This document shows positions 8,541 through 16,473 of a DNA stretch of 42,380 bases, piece by piece. The notes below the pieces were generated by a model. That model had not been told where the DNA came from. It saw only the letters and a list, made by a program, of their open reading frames with translations, and did no database searches. Where the stretch lies: assembly GCA_025459245.1 (NCBI GenBank), contig JALOQZ010000006.1, forward strand, positions 1-42,380, written 5' to 3'. This DNA is from Pirellula sp. GTDB taxonomy: Bacteria; Planctomycetota; Planctomycetia; Pirellulales; Pirellulaceae. A program made the translations under genes and the position numbers. The first letter of the stretch is position 1. The number at the start of each line of letters is the position of its first letter.

Positions 8541-8580
8541 AATACCCCCTGCGGCCTTCCGTTGCAGGGGTATTTTGTTT
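8541..8580 (+). terminator. Rho-independent terminator
   Basis: Left arm AATACCCC(C)TGC (8541-8552, one bulged C) pairs with GCAGGGGTATT (8564-8574), followed by TTGTTT. It lies 30 bases after the stop at 8510 and isolates the ars cluster from upstream transcription. Confidence 0.82.
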
Positions 8581-8705
8581 CCCCAAACTTGCTCTTCAAA
8601 CCGCTTCACTTTGCGATCCGGGTTACCAGAGTAAAATAGCCTGTCGTACACTATCTACCTTATCTCCCCAATCGGCATGGATGTGGTCCGGCACCACTGG
8701 CAAAC

Positions 8706-9041
8706 ATGACAAAATCGAAAGCCAGAACAAAACCTTGTTGCGATGACACCGAGCGACTCCCTCTCCCCTCCGATGCCACGGCTGAGGAACTTGCCTCTCT
8801 CGCTTGGGCAATCGCACACCCCGCTCGAGTCCGGATCGTGCGTCTTCTCATGAGTCGATCCGCATGTGTCTGCGGTGAAATCGTCGAAGAGATGCCCTTA
8901 GCGCAATCAACTGTGTCCCAACATCTCAAAATCTTAAAGGAATCTGGGCTCGTCGAGGGCGAAGTCGATGGCCCGCGCGTCTGCTATTGCATCAATCCGA
9001 CTGCGCTAAAGAAACTCAAGAAACTTGTTGCGTCCATCTAG
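8706..9041 (+). CDS. arsR: ArsR/SmtB-family metalloregulatory repressor
   Basis: The 111-residue protein is a winged helix-turn-helix regulator. It has 'ELASLAWAIAHPARVRIVRLL', then SRSACVCGEIVEEM with a CxC pair at the position used by ArsR to sense As(III)/Sb(III), then the recognition helix 'LAQSTVSQHLKILKESGLV' and the wing 'GEVDGPRVCYCINP'. Further Cys residues near the N-terminus (PCCDD) and in the wing (CYC) could add to the metal site. It is the first gene of the arsenic cluster (arsR-arsD-arsA) and should repress it until arsenite binds. The ATG at 8706 has only a weak upstream ribosome site. I could not identify an operator with confidence; the ~120 bases upstream are the place to look. 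Confidence 0.92.
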   Translation: MTKSKARTKPCCDDTERLPLPSDATAEELASLAWAIAHPARVRIVRLLMSRSACVCGEIVEEMPLAQSTVSQHLKILKESGLVEGEVDGPRVCYCINPTALKKLKKLVASI

Positions 9042-9060
9042 CCTACAGCCCGACAAAAGG

Positions 9061-9080
9061 TTATCGTTATTCGACGATAA
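9061..9080. promoter_or_regulatory. Small hairpin between arsR and arsD
   Basis: TTATCGT (9061-9067) and ACGATAA (9074-9080) are perfect 7-bp arms around a 6-nt loop, placed 14 bases before the arsD ribosome-binding site. It has no T-run, so it is more likely an RNA processing or translation-tuning hairpin, or an operator half-site pair, than a terminator. Confidence 0.4.
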
Positions 9081-9103
9081 GACATGAGACTTTGGAGGGA
9101 AGC

Positions 9104-9469
9104 ATGAAAACGATTCGAGTCTATGATAAACCGATGTGCTGCTCGACCGGAGTATGCGGTCCGGAGGTAGATCCTGTCCTGCCACGTTTCGCTGCCGATT
9201 TGGAATGGCTCGCTTCGCAAGGCCACTCGGTAGAGCGATACAACTTGGCCCAGCAACCGCAAGCGTTTATTGATAACACACTGGTGCACCAAAGCTTGTC
9301 TACTGAAGGAACGGATTCTTTGCCATTGATTTTGATCGATGGCGATATCGTCTCACGGCGCACCTATCCCACTCGCGAAGAATTCCTGGATTTGCTCCAA
9401 GGTAAGCGAAAGACAATCCTTCAGATCGACCAAGGTGGTGGATGCTGCGGATCGACAGGTTGTTGTTAA
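9104..9469 (+). CDS. arsD: ArsD arsenite metallochaperone
   Basis: The start ATG at 9104 is fixed by GGAGGG at 9094-9099 and by the family's N-terminus: MKTIRVYDKPMCCSTGVCGP gives Cys12, Cys13 and Cys18, exactly the arsenite-binding triad known from plasmid ArsD. The product is 121 residues, the usual length, with a thioredoxin-like fold ('LPLILIDGDIVSRRTYPTREE'). It ends GGGCCGSTGCC, keeping both C-terminal vicinal Cys pairs (114/115 and 120/121). In the known system ArsD hands As(III) to ArsA and raises the activity of the pump. The next gene is arsA, 17 bases downstream, as expected. Confidence 0.95.
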   Translation: MKTIRVYDKPMCCSTGVCGPEVDPVLPRFAADLEWLASQGHSVERYNLAQQPQAFIDNTLVHQSLSTEGTDSLPLILIDGDIVSRRTYPTREEFLDLLQGKRKTILQIDQGGGCCGSTGCC

Positions 9470-9486
9470 CGTAATCGATAAACCAT

Positions 9487-11271
9487 ATGTTCGATTCTTT
9501 CTTAGAGCACGCTCCTCGCAATTTGTTCTTCACAGGGAAGGGGGGCGTCGGCAAGACCTCGGTCGCTTGCGCCACCGCTGTAAAGCTTGCCGATCAAGGT
9601 AAAAGAGTCCTGCTTGTATCGACCGACCCCGCCTCGAATTTGGATGAAGTCCTCGGGGTTTCGCTGACGAATAAACCGACACCAGTGCCGCTGCATGCCA
9701 GCGGAGCTATCGCCACCAGTTCGACGCTGTACGCGTTGAATTTGGATCCCGAGAAAGCGGCTGCTGAATATCGTGAACGGATGGTTGCACCCTACCGAGG
9801 TCTTCTCCCACCGGCGGCGATCGCCAGCATGGAAGAGCAATTCTCGGGATCTTGCACTTTGGAGATCGCGGCATTTGATGAGTTCTCACGATTGCTAGGC
9901 GACCCGACTGCGACCCATTCCTTCGACCACGTTGTGTTTGATACAGCGCCGACAGGCCATACCCTCCGTCTATTAACTCTTCCATCGGCTTGGTCTGGGT
10001 TCATGGAGCAGAATACATCTGGTACGAGTTGCCTAGGTCCTCTCGCAGGATTACAGGCACAGCAGTCTCTTTATCGCGAGACGGTCAAAGCGTTAAGCGA
10101 CCCTGCCACCACGACGCTAGTGCTGGTAGCGAGAGCCGAGAAAAGCGCGCTGCGCGAAGCCGCGCGCACCAGCGAAGAGCTTGCAACGCTTGGGGTTGCC
10201 AATCAGAGCTTGATCATCAACGCGATGTTCGAAGCCCACGACACCTCCGACCCAGTCGCGATGGCCATGCAGCGTCGCGGTGAGGTTGCCTTAAGCGAAT
10301 CACCTGTAGCACTGAAGCAATTGCCAACCACCTATCTTCGATGGAAGCCAACAGGTGTCCTCGGTCTGGAATCGCTTCGTGCATTGTTTTGCGAAGAATC
10401 AATCGAGTCACTTGCCGAGCGGCAGCCAAAGACATCGATACCGATGCAGCCGTTCGGCACTTTGATTCAAGAATTGGCAAAACCAGGACACGGTGTCATC
10501 TTGGCCATGGGCAAAGGGGGCGTTGGCAAGACGACCATTGCGACGGCTGTTGCGATGGGGCTCGCCGAGTTGGGTTACTCCGTCCATTTAACGACGACAG
10601 ATCCGGCAGCCCATATCGCTGCTACCCTCGGCGCGGAATCCTTGCCCGGCCTCACGGTTGGTCGAATCGATCCTGTCGCCGAGACAGAGAAATATCGACG
10701 CGAGGTCATGCAAAAGGCTGGCTCGACCCTGGATGCCGCAGGCAAAGCGCTGCTCGAGGAGGATCTGCGCTCCCCTTGCACAGAAGAGATTGCCGTCTTT
10801 CGCGCCTTCGCAGATGCTGTTGCATCGGCAGCTAATCGGTTCGTCGTACTCGATACCGCACCCACAGGGCATACGATTCTCTTGCTGGACTCGGCTTTGG
10901 CCTATCACCGCGAAGTAACTCGTCAAACCAGCGAGATGCCAGAGGCCGTCACGCAATTGCTACCTCGTCTACGCGATCCAGAGTTCACCCGCGTGCTGAT
11001 TGTGACGCTTCCCGAAGCAACGCCCGTTCACGAAGCCGCTTCCTTGCAGCGGGATTTGCGAAGAGCTCAAATCGAACCGTTTGCATGGATTGTTAACCAA
11101 TCGCTGCACCCCATTCCAGTCACCGATCCGCTACTACTACACCGCCAGATCCACGAAGAGAAGTATCTGCAGGAAGTCATCTCGACTCACTCAAAGCGAG
11201 CTGTACTGATTCCGTGGCACAGCGAACCGCCCGTAGGTAGAGAACAGCTCGATGAACTTATCCATTCGTAG
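9487..11271 (+). CDS. arsA: ArsA arsenite-stimulated ATPase (two nucleotide-binding halves)
   Basis: The 594-residue protein holds two homologous P-loop halves: GKGGVGKT at 17-24 and again at 342-349, each followed by a TTTDPA/STDPAS signature and the DTAPTGHT(L/I)LL switch. The three Cys residues that form the As(III)/Sb(III) site in the known enzyme have counterparts here: Cys123 (SGSCTLEI), Cys182 (TSCLGPLAG) and Cys431 (SPCTEEI). The enzyme uses ATP to drive As(III) extrusion through a membrane partner (ArsB or Acr3). No such permease is present in this cluster. Length and domain order match the family. The ATG has little ribosome-site sequence, so coupling to arsD translation is likely. 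A 60-nt inverted repeat follows the stop directly. Confidence 0.96.
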   Translation: MFDSFLEHAPRNLFFTGKGGVGKTSVACATAVKLADQGKRVLLVSTDPASNLDEVLGVSLTNKPTPVPLHASGAIATSSTLYALNLDPEKAAAEYRERMVAPYRGLLPPAAIASMEEQFSGSCTLEIAAFDEFSRLLGDPTATHSFDHVVFDTAPTGHTLRLLTLPSAWSGFMEQNTSGTSCLGPLAGLQAQQSLYRETVKALSDPATTTLVLVARAEKSALREAARTSEELATLGVANQSLIINAMFEAHDTSDPVAMAMQRRGEVALSESPVALKQLPTTYLRWKPTGVLGLESLRALFCEESIESLAERQPKTSIPMQPFGTLIQELAKPGHGVILAMGKGGVGKTTIATAVAMGLAELGYSVHLTTTDPAAHIAATLGAESLPGLTVGRIDPVAETEKYRREVMQKAGSTLDAAGKALLEEDLRSPCTEEIAVFRAFADAVASAANRFVVLDTAPTGHTILLLDSALAYHREVTRQTSEMPEAVTQLLPRLRDPEFTRVLIVTLPEATPVHEAASLQRDLRRAQIEPFAWIVNQSLHPIPVTDPLLLHRQIHEEKYLQEVISTHSKRAVLIPWHSEPPVGREQLDELIHS

Positions 11272-11272
11272 T

Positions 11273-11332
11273 CTATCCGAAAACCATTAGCCGCTCTGGC
11301 GCTAGCCTCGGTTTTCGATGGTTTTCGGATAG
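11273..11332. repeat. Large inverted repeat after arsA
   Basis: Perfect 15-bp arms, CTATCCGAAAACCAT (11273-11287) and ATGGTTTTCGGATAG (11318-11332), surround a 30-nt GC-rich spacer containing 'GCCGCTCTGGCGCTAGC' and a second GGTTTTCG copy. It begins one base after the arsA stop codon. There is no strong T-run on the plus side. It may be a REP-type element, a terminator, or an mRNA-stabilising hairpin between arsA and the next gene. Confidence 0.75.
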
Positions 11333-11381
11333 GCTCTTAGTCCACATCTATAAAGCGATTCACTCTTCAACAAACTCAAAC

Positions 11382-12035
11382 ATGATGCCCTCCACCGAGA
11401 ACTCCTCTTCCGCTATTTTCCCATCCGTAACGGAATACTTAGAAGCCTGTCGCAAGGAGTTCCATGCGATACCTGATGATAGGAAGCAAGTTCTCGAGTC
11501 GGTGGCGAAGTTTGTACAGAAAGAATTACAAAGTAAGCGGCCGGCGCGATTGACTTTTATCTGCACGCATAACTCGCGCCGCAGTCACTTGTCTCAGATT
11601 TGGGCGCAAGTCGCAGCAGCTTACTATCGCGTTCACCCCGTTGAGACCTTTTCCGGAGGGACAGAAGCGACCGCGCTAAATCCCCGAGCCGTCGCGGCGA
11701 TGCGCAGGGCGGGATTATCCATCGCGGCAAAAGACCCGAACACGAGCAATCCAATCTACGAAGTCCAGTTCGCGTCCGATGTGCAACCGATGCTGGCATT
11801 TTCTAAGATCTATAACAGCCCCCCCAACCCTGTGGAGGGCTATTGTGCGATCATGACTTGTTCGCATGCCGATGAAGCGTGCCCGCTCGCCATGGGCTGC
11901 GCTTCCAGGATCGCCGTTCGTTATGACGATCCCAAAGCATCCGACGACACACCAGAAGAGTCGGCGATCTACGATGAGCGTTGTCGCCAAATATGCCGCG
12001 AAATGCTTTACTTGTTCTCCAAGGCAGAAAGGTAG
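11382..12035 (+). CDS. Arsenate reductase-like low-molecular-weight phosphatase family protein
   Basis: The 217-residue protein has the CX5R phosphate/arsenate loop at residues 61-67 (FICTHNSRRSHLSQIWAQ), the GGTEATALNPRA segment, and a C-terminal DDTPEES...ERCRQI region. This is the long variant of the LMW-phosphatase fold that is often found in ars clusters and annotated as arsenate reductase or protein tyrosine phosphatase. It carries extra Cys residues in TCSHADEACPLAMGC (about 156-170), candidates for the resolving cysteines used when As(V) is reduced. Location straight after arsA supports a role in As(V) reduction feeding the ArsD/ArsA pathway. The start is ATG 11382 (or the adjacent ATG 11385); no clear ribosome site is visible. 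Assignment to the fold is confident, the arsenate role likely. Confidence 0.82.
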   Translation: MMPSTENSSSAIFPSVTEYLEACRKEFHAIPDDRKQVLESVAKFVQKELQSKRPARLTFICTHNSRRSHLSQIWAQVAAAYYRVHPVETFSGGTEATALNPRAVAAMRRAGLSIAAKDPNTSNPIYEVQFASDVQPMLAFSKIYNSPPNPVEGYCAIMTCSHADEACPLAMGCASRIAVRYDDPKASDDTPEESAIYDERCRQICREMLYLFSKAER

Positions 12036-12192
12036 TATTCGATCGCGAAAGCCTGGGCTTTGCCAATAATTCTCGAATTTCTCGGATTTCACCTAGCTGA
12101 GTTGACTGGTTCCTACGCGTTTCCAAGTAGAAGCGTCCCCCGAAGCAGTCCACGTCGCATCGATACGATGCCAGAAACTAGGCAGGTGTTCC

Positions 12193-12426
12193 TTGATACC
12201 AATCCTCCTTGATGACTTCATTGCCTTCCTCGTCGTTCTTGTGCTCTGTTTCGCAAGCGCCTTTTTGGGAGAGCTGTTTGGCTGTTTGCTAAGACACCGT
12301 TTTTACCCTCGAAGGTTTGCTAGGGCCGTTTCGAGAGGAACGTTGTTCGGCATATCCGCATTCGTCCTCATGGGTCTGGCCACGATTGTTGTTTCAGGCA
12401 GAGATGCGGTCGGCGTCAATTTCTAA
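12193..12426 (+). CDS. Small membrane protein, C-terminus apparently lost by frameshift
   Basis: The 77-residue frame starts with TTG at 12193 (AGGTG a few bases upstream, no in-frame ATG). It encodes two hydrophobic helices, 'FIAFLVVLVLCFASAFLGEL' and 'FGISAFVLMGLATIVV', separated by an Arg-rich loop (RHRFYPRRFARAVSR), then ends abruptly at VNF-stop. In the -1 frame the bases just after the stop continue as a third hydrophobic helix. It is not recognised as a known family. It lies 157 bases after the arsenate-reductase-like gene on the same strand and might belong to that unit, but there is no evidence for a role in arsenic transport. Confidence 0.4.
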   Translation: MIPILLDDFIAFLVVLVLCFASAFLGELFGCLLRHRFYPRRFARAVSRGTLFGISAFVLMGLATIVVSGRDAVGVNF

Positions 12427-12539
12427 GCCTCATTCTCGCTTTGTCGCTGTTGCTCGCGTTTTGGACCGCCGCTCGATACGAATCCATTGTCTATGAGCAA
12501 GCCAAAGTGTCTGCAGAGAAAAAAATGAAAGGCATATGA
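12427..12539 (+). other. Downstream part of the frameshifted small membrane protein
   Basis: In the -1 frame relative to the preceding gene, sequence from about 12420 reads FLSLILALSLLLAFWTAARY, then ESIVYEQAKVSAEKKMKGI, ending at TGA 12537-12539. One extra T in the TTT run at 12420-12422 would fuse both parts into a ~115-residue three-helix membrane protein reading ...VNFLSLILALS.... There is no good start codon for this part alone. Confidence 0.4.
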
Positions 12540-12693
12540 ACTTGCTCCGCAGATGGATAACCCCAACTAAATAACAGAAGAACGAAACTCTTTCGATCTG
12601 TATCTGACCGTGAGCTCATCTTTCGGAGCGAACGGCTGCAAACCGCTCCGGCCGGTCATTAAGCTTTGCTCTGGACTGTTTAAGGTGACGATT

Positions 12694-14019
12694 ATGAATC
12701 AATCAGAGATTTCTTCCAGAACTTACAAGTTGACTAGAGATCGCTCTTTCTATGGTATCACCCTTACACAGTTTCTGGGTGCATTCAACGACAATTTCTT
12801 TAAGCAGTTGATGCTGCTGCTCGCTATACCCATGGCACCTGGATCGCTCGATCAACAGCAGGTTGCAACCATCGTCTTTGCATTGCCTTTTGTTCTCTTC
12901 TCAGGTTTAGCAGGATATCTTTCAGATCGATACAGCAAGCGGCGTGTGATTGTATATGCGAAGATAGCAGAGATCGGAATCATGCTTCTGGGGTTGCTTG
13001 GCTTCTTGTTCTACGGAGTCACTGGATACACCGGCCTGTTGTTGGTACTCGCGTTCATGGGGACACACAGTGCGTTTTTCGGACCTAGCAAATACGGAAT
13101 CTTGCCAGAGCTTTTTCCCAGTCACGAGCTCTCGAAAGCCAATGGTATTGTGTTGATGACGACGTTCATCGCGATCATCTCCGGTACCGTTGTGGCCGGT
13201 GGGATTGGGTCATTGCTTGTAAGTCCGGACCAGGCCTTAGACGATGCAGCCCCTCGCCTATGGGTTGGTTCGGCGGTCGGAATTGGACTCGCTATGATCG
13301 GAGCTTGGACCAGCCTCTGGATCCGGCCTGTGCCGCCCGCTCAGCCAAAGCTTGTTCTTCAAAAGGACTCGTGGTTTGTTTCCCGTACGACGTTGAAGTT
13401 ACTTTTCCAGGATCGGCCTTTAATCGGCGCGATCCTCGCCTCGAGCGTATTCTGGCTTGTTTCCGGTATTGCAATGCAAGCCGTCAATAGCTTTGGAATG
13501 AAGCAATTGGAGTGCGGGGCGTTATCTACGAGTATCATGACCGCGAGTATTGGCGTTGGTATCGCCGTGGGATCTCTCGTAGCGGCGAGACTATCGCGAA
13601 GCTCCGAGAGTGGGACGGTTGTGAGATACGGCATGATCGGAATTTTTCTATCGCTTGTGATCATGTCGATCTCTCTCCCCTCAAACGATCCCAGTCAATG
13701 GAGTCATTGGCTGGGATACCCGGGGTCTTTGCCAGTGCTGATGCTCCTAGGGACTTCAGCAGGTCTGTTTGCTGTCCCCTTGCAAGTCTTCCTTCAAGCT
13801 AGGCCGCCCGAAAATCAGAAAGGACGGATGCTAGCCGCGATGAATCTATCCAACTACATCGCCATTTTGCTTTCTGGCACTGCTTACGGAATCCTGGACC
13901 TCATCGTCACAACCTTTCAACTCCCCCGTAGCCTTCTTTTCGGCTTCATGTCGCTCCTCATACTTCCGCTCCTCCTATGGTATCGACCTGTTTTTGCCTC
14001 GAAGCCGGCAGACGACTAG
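12694..14019 (+). CDS. MFS transporter, LplT (lysophospholipid transporter)-like
   Basis: I use the ATG at 12694, preceded by AAGGTGA, not the more upstream GTG at 12610, because the conserved start of the family (YGITLTQFLGAFNDNFFKQ) begins about 20 residues after it. The 441-residue protein has about twelve hydrophobic helices. The signature 'SAFFGPSKYGILPELFP' with 'ELSKANGIVLMTTFIAIISGT' is typical of LplT and of the MFS half of acyltransferase/acyl-ACP synthetase fusions, which flip lysophospholipids across the inner membrane. No acyltransferase domain is attached or adjacent. It converges on the kinase gene, with only 17 bases between stop codons. Substrate is inferred from family only; a link to the ars genes is not supported. 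Confidence 0.8.
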   Translation: MNQSEISSRTYKLTRDRSFYGITLTQFLGAFNDNFFKQLMLLLAIPMAPGSLDQQQVATIVFALPFVLFSGLAGYLSDRYSKRRVIVYAKIAEIGIMLLGLLGFLFYGVTGYTGLLLVLAFMGTHSAFFGPSKYGILPELFPSHELSKANGIVLMTTFIAIISGTVVAGGIGSLLVSPDQALDDAAPRLWVGSAVGIGLAMIGAWTSLWIRPVPPAQPKLVLQKDSWFVSRTTLKLLFQDRPLIGAILASSVFWLVSGIAMQAVNSFGMKQLECGALSTSIMTASIGVGIAVGSLVAARLSRSSESGTVVRYGMIGIFLSLVIMSISLPSNDPSQWSHWLGYPGSLPVLMLLGTSAGLFAVPLQVFLQARPPENQKGRMLAAMNLSNYIAILLSGTAYGILDLIVTTFQLPRSLLFGFMSLLILPLLLWYRPVFASKPADD

Positions 14020-14036
14020 AGACAACAGAAGGCCCA

Positions 14037-15722
14037 TTATCGAAATGGTCCTCTCGTTCGCTGGGCTTCGAAACTAGTTGCTGACCTGAGCAAGGAGAAG
14101 TACTGAATGATGCCTATCAGAATGAGCGAAAGAGTCGTGGGAACAGTTCGATGAATCTCAGGTAGCTCCAGGGGTTGCGTATAGTTTAGATAGGTCAAGT
14201 GGATGCCGTAGCCGATCAATGCGGCCAAGGTGACATAGACGACCAAATTCTTACGGCAGCGGAGCACAGAGCCGGCAACGATCACGTGATAGAGCAGGAC
14301 CAGCGAACTATTCGCGCTGGCAGCCCAAAACAACAGAGCGGTCAGCAGGGCTAGATCGCAGGTGAGCCATACATAAAAGACCCATGCGGCACTCTTTGTG
14401 CGCATGAGGGTATACTGCCAGACATAAGCATTGATTGCTGTCAAGGCGGTGACGACAGTAGCTGCTTGATGAAACTTCGCATCAGGATACAAACCGCTGT
14501 AAAAACATATCAAGTGATAAACGTAGAAGATCGCCAATCCACACCAAGTTACTGCTAGACCAGGTCGATTTCGGGCCCATCGAACCAAGCGGCGCGACAA
14601 TCCAAGTGGCCTGGCTTGGATCGGTTCATCATCGAGAAATCGCTGCAGATCATCCGCTAATTCCCCCGCGTTCTCGTAACGACGCAACGGCTCGGTCTCA
14701 AGGCACTTCATGCAGATCGTATCGAGCGAGCGTGGAATGCGCCGTTGGATTAGTCGAGGGGGAACGATCTCGTGCTCGCGGATCTTCTGAATCAACGAAA
14801 CGAGGCTACCCGAATCCGTCGCAATCGGAGCGAGGCCAGTTAACCCTCGATAAAGCACAGCTCCAAGTCCATAAACATCCACAGCTCGGCTTGCGAGCCC
14901 CATATCTACTGAAGCCAACTCCGGTGCCATGTAGCCCGGTGTACCTAGTAAATCTCCTGCGACCGTCGCCTTCGAATCGCGGTCCAAGTACTTTGCAATT
15001 CCGAAATCCGTAATCCAAAAGCGTTGTGTACTTCGATCCACCAGAATGTTAGAAGGCTTTATATCGCGATGGATGATGCCGCGATCATGAACTACGGAAA
15101 CGGCGCGACAAATCGTAATGAGCTGTTTTAGGAAGGTCACCGTATCCATCGTGCCTTGTCGAAAAACTTCTTCGAGGTTCTCCCCCTCGATATACTTCAT
15201 GACGATGAATGGTTCGCCTTGTACATCTCCGATTTCGAAGATCGGTACTACCGATTCGCTATCGACTTGAGAGGCTGCTTCTGCTTCTAAGAAGAACCGT
15301 TCCATGTCGGATGGCGCTGAAAACATATGCCGACGAATCATCTTGATGGCGACGATGCGATTGGGGCGAATCTGCCTCGCCTTGTAGACGACTCCCATTC
15401 CTCCTCTCGCAATCTCGCCGAGGATTTCGAAGTTATCGAATAGCGGGTGATGGCTGTTGCTCTCATCCTCCACTACCGTTCGGAAATCACCCCTCTGGTG
15501 CGATGTGGATTGACTGGATTTCGTAGCCTCGGCTCCTTCGGGATTCAGCGAGTCTGCGCGAAGCATTGCGACCACGGCCGATCGCACGGACAAACTATAC
15601 TGCGATTGCGATTGAACCCAATCCTCCAGCGCCGATTCGGGTCCGGTCTCAACGGCACTCAAAAACAACTTATGAATCTGTTGATAGCGATCGCGTTCTC
15701 GCGCCAGTTCATCTTCTGTCAT
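14037..15722 (-). CDS. Ser/Thr protein kinase with C-terminal multi-helix membrane domain
   Basis: The start ATG (15722-15720) overlaps the stop of the upstream sigma gene in an ATGA, giving 561 residues. The kinase domain covers about 98-365: glycine loop ARGGMGVVYKA (105-115), ATP lysine K127, IIHRDIKPSNI (HRD 218-220), DFG (239-241), GTPGYMAPEL. Motifs are complete, so it should be active. From about residue 388 to 555 there are around six hydrophobic helices ('LAIFYVYHLICFYSGLY', 'LALLTALLFWAA', 'LSLILIGIIQYFSLL') with short loops, so unlike the usual single-pass receptor kinase the tail is an integral membrane domain. The N-terminal ~95 residues are cytoplasmic and may contact the sigma factor. 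Tight overlap with the ECF gene implies co-translation and a shared pathway. Confidence 0.88.
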   Translation of the reverse strand: MTEDELARERDRYQQIHKLFLSAVETGPESALEDWVQSQSQYSLSVRSAVVAMLRADSLNPEGAEATKSSQSTSHQRGDFRTVVEDESNSHHPLFDNFEILGEIARGGMGVVYKARQIRPNRIVAIKMIRRHMFSAPSDMERFFLEAEAASQVDSESVVPIFEIGDVQGEPFIVMKYIEGENLEEVFRQGTMDTVTFLKQLITICRAVSVVHDRGIIHRDIKPSNILVDRSTQRFWITDFGIAKYLDRDSKATVAGDLLGTPGYMAPELASVDMGLASRAVDVYGLGAVLYRGLTGLAPIATDSGSLVSLIQKIREHEIVPPRLIQRRIPRSLDTICMKCLETEPLRRYENAGELADDLQRFLDDEPIQARPLGLSRRLVRWARNRPGLAVTWCGLAIFYVYHLICFYSGLYPDAKFHQAATVVTALTAINAYVWQYTLMRTKSAAWVFYVWLTCDLALLTALLFWAASANSSLVLLYHVIVAGSVLRCRKNLVVYVTLAALIGYGIHLTYLNYTQPLELPEIHRTVPTTLSLILIGIIQYFSLLRSATSFEAQRTRGPFR

Positions 15723-16288
15723 TTCGATAGATCCGGGTGGAGTTGAACCTGGAGCCAAGCGCGAGCAACCCTCCAATCGTTTTTCACGGTCGCCGGTGAA
15801 ACACCTAATGCTTCCGCTGTTTCGTCCACCCCCATTCCCGCAAAGTATCGCAACTCCACAACGCGGGCATGCCGCTCGTTCAATTCTGCGAGCCTATTGA
15901 GGAGGTCATCGAAGGCGACGAGATCCGATGGGTCCACGGACAAATCGAGCATCAGCGCTTCATCGAGAATCAATTTCTTGGCACTTCCACCCCGTTTCTC
16001 CGCCTTGCGTTTCCTCGCATGATCGATCAGGATGCGCCGCATCAAATTGGCGGCCACGGCAAAGAAGTGGGTTTTGTCTTTCCAGTCGACTTGCGTTTGA
16101 TCGATTAGACGCAAAAAGGCTTCATTCACCAATGCGGTAGGCTGCAGGGTGTGGCAGTCGTTTTCCTCTCGCATTTTGTTCGCGGCGATCGCTCTTAGTT
16201 CGTCATAGACGTGCGAAATCAGCTCATTGACATACCTTCGGTCGCCGTTCGCTACCGCTGCGAGGAGTCGTACGGTTTCACCCGACAT
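15719..16288 (-). CDS. ECF sigma factor (long-known 'ECF subfamily, TIGR02999-like')
   Basis: The start is set at ATG 16288 (MSGETVRLLAAV), two codons after an in-frame TTG; length 189 residues. Sigma region 2 includes 'HVYDELRAIAANKMREENDCHTLQPTALVNEAFLRLID', then 'KTHFFAVAANLMRRILIDHARKRKAEKRG', both characteristic of the TIGR02999-type ECF family abundant in Planctomycetes and Acidobacteria. Region 4 is 'LNERHARVVELRYFAGMGVDETAEALGVSPATVKNDWRVARAWL'. No anti-sigma gene is present. The stop overlaps the start of the kinase gene, so the kinase is the likely partner in signalling (inference from arrangement). The palindrome at 16370-16393 lies upstream and may regulate it. Confidence 0.92.
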   Translation of the reverse strand: MSGETVRLLAAVANGDRRYVNELISHVYDELRAIAANKMREENDCHTLQPTALVNEAFLRLIDQTQVDWKDKTHFFAVAANLMRRILIDHARKRKAEKRGGSAKKLILDEALMLDLSVDPSDLVAFDDLLNRLAELNERHARVVELRYFAGMGVDETAEALGVSPATVKNDWRVARAWLQVQLHPDLSK

Positions 16289-16369
16289 AATCAATCGCCC
16301 ATGAAAAAATGATACCGATGCCGATCTGCCGATTGTAACCGCCCGCGAAAACTACCCCCAATTCCGGTA

Positions 16370-16393
16370 AACAGAAAATGATCGTTTTCTGTT
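16370..16393. promoter_or_regulatory. Inverted repeat in divergent gap upstream of ECF sigma gene
   Basis: AACAGAAAA (16370-16378) and TTTTCTGTT (16385-16393) are perfect 9-bp arms around TGATCG. It lies 81 bases upstream of the ECF sigma start on one side and 80 bases upstream of the small membrane protein start on the other, a position suited to an operator shared by both. A hairpin function in RNA is the alternative. Confidence 0.5.
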
Positions 16394-16473
16394 AGCCCCT
16401 CTCATCGGTTTGTACGCGTTGAAGATTGGAGTTCGTTACTCACGATTTTCATCCATTCCGCAGGAGAGACGAA

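Noticed and set aside
12694-14019. MFS protein as the missing arsenite efflux permease
   Set aside because: Its signature motifs are those of the LplT lysophospholipid group, and it lies beyond a separate small gene with its own ribosome site.
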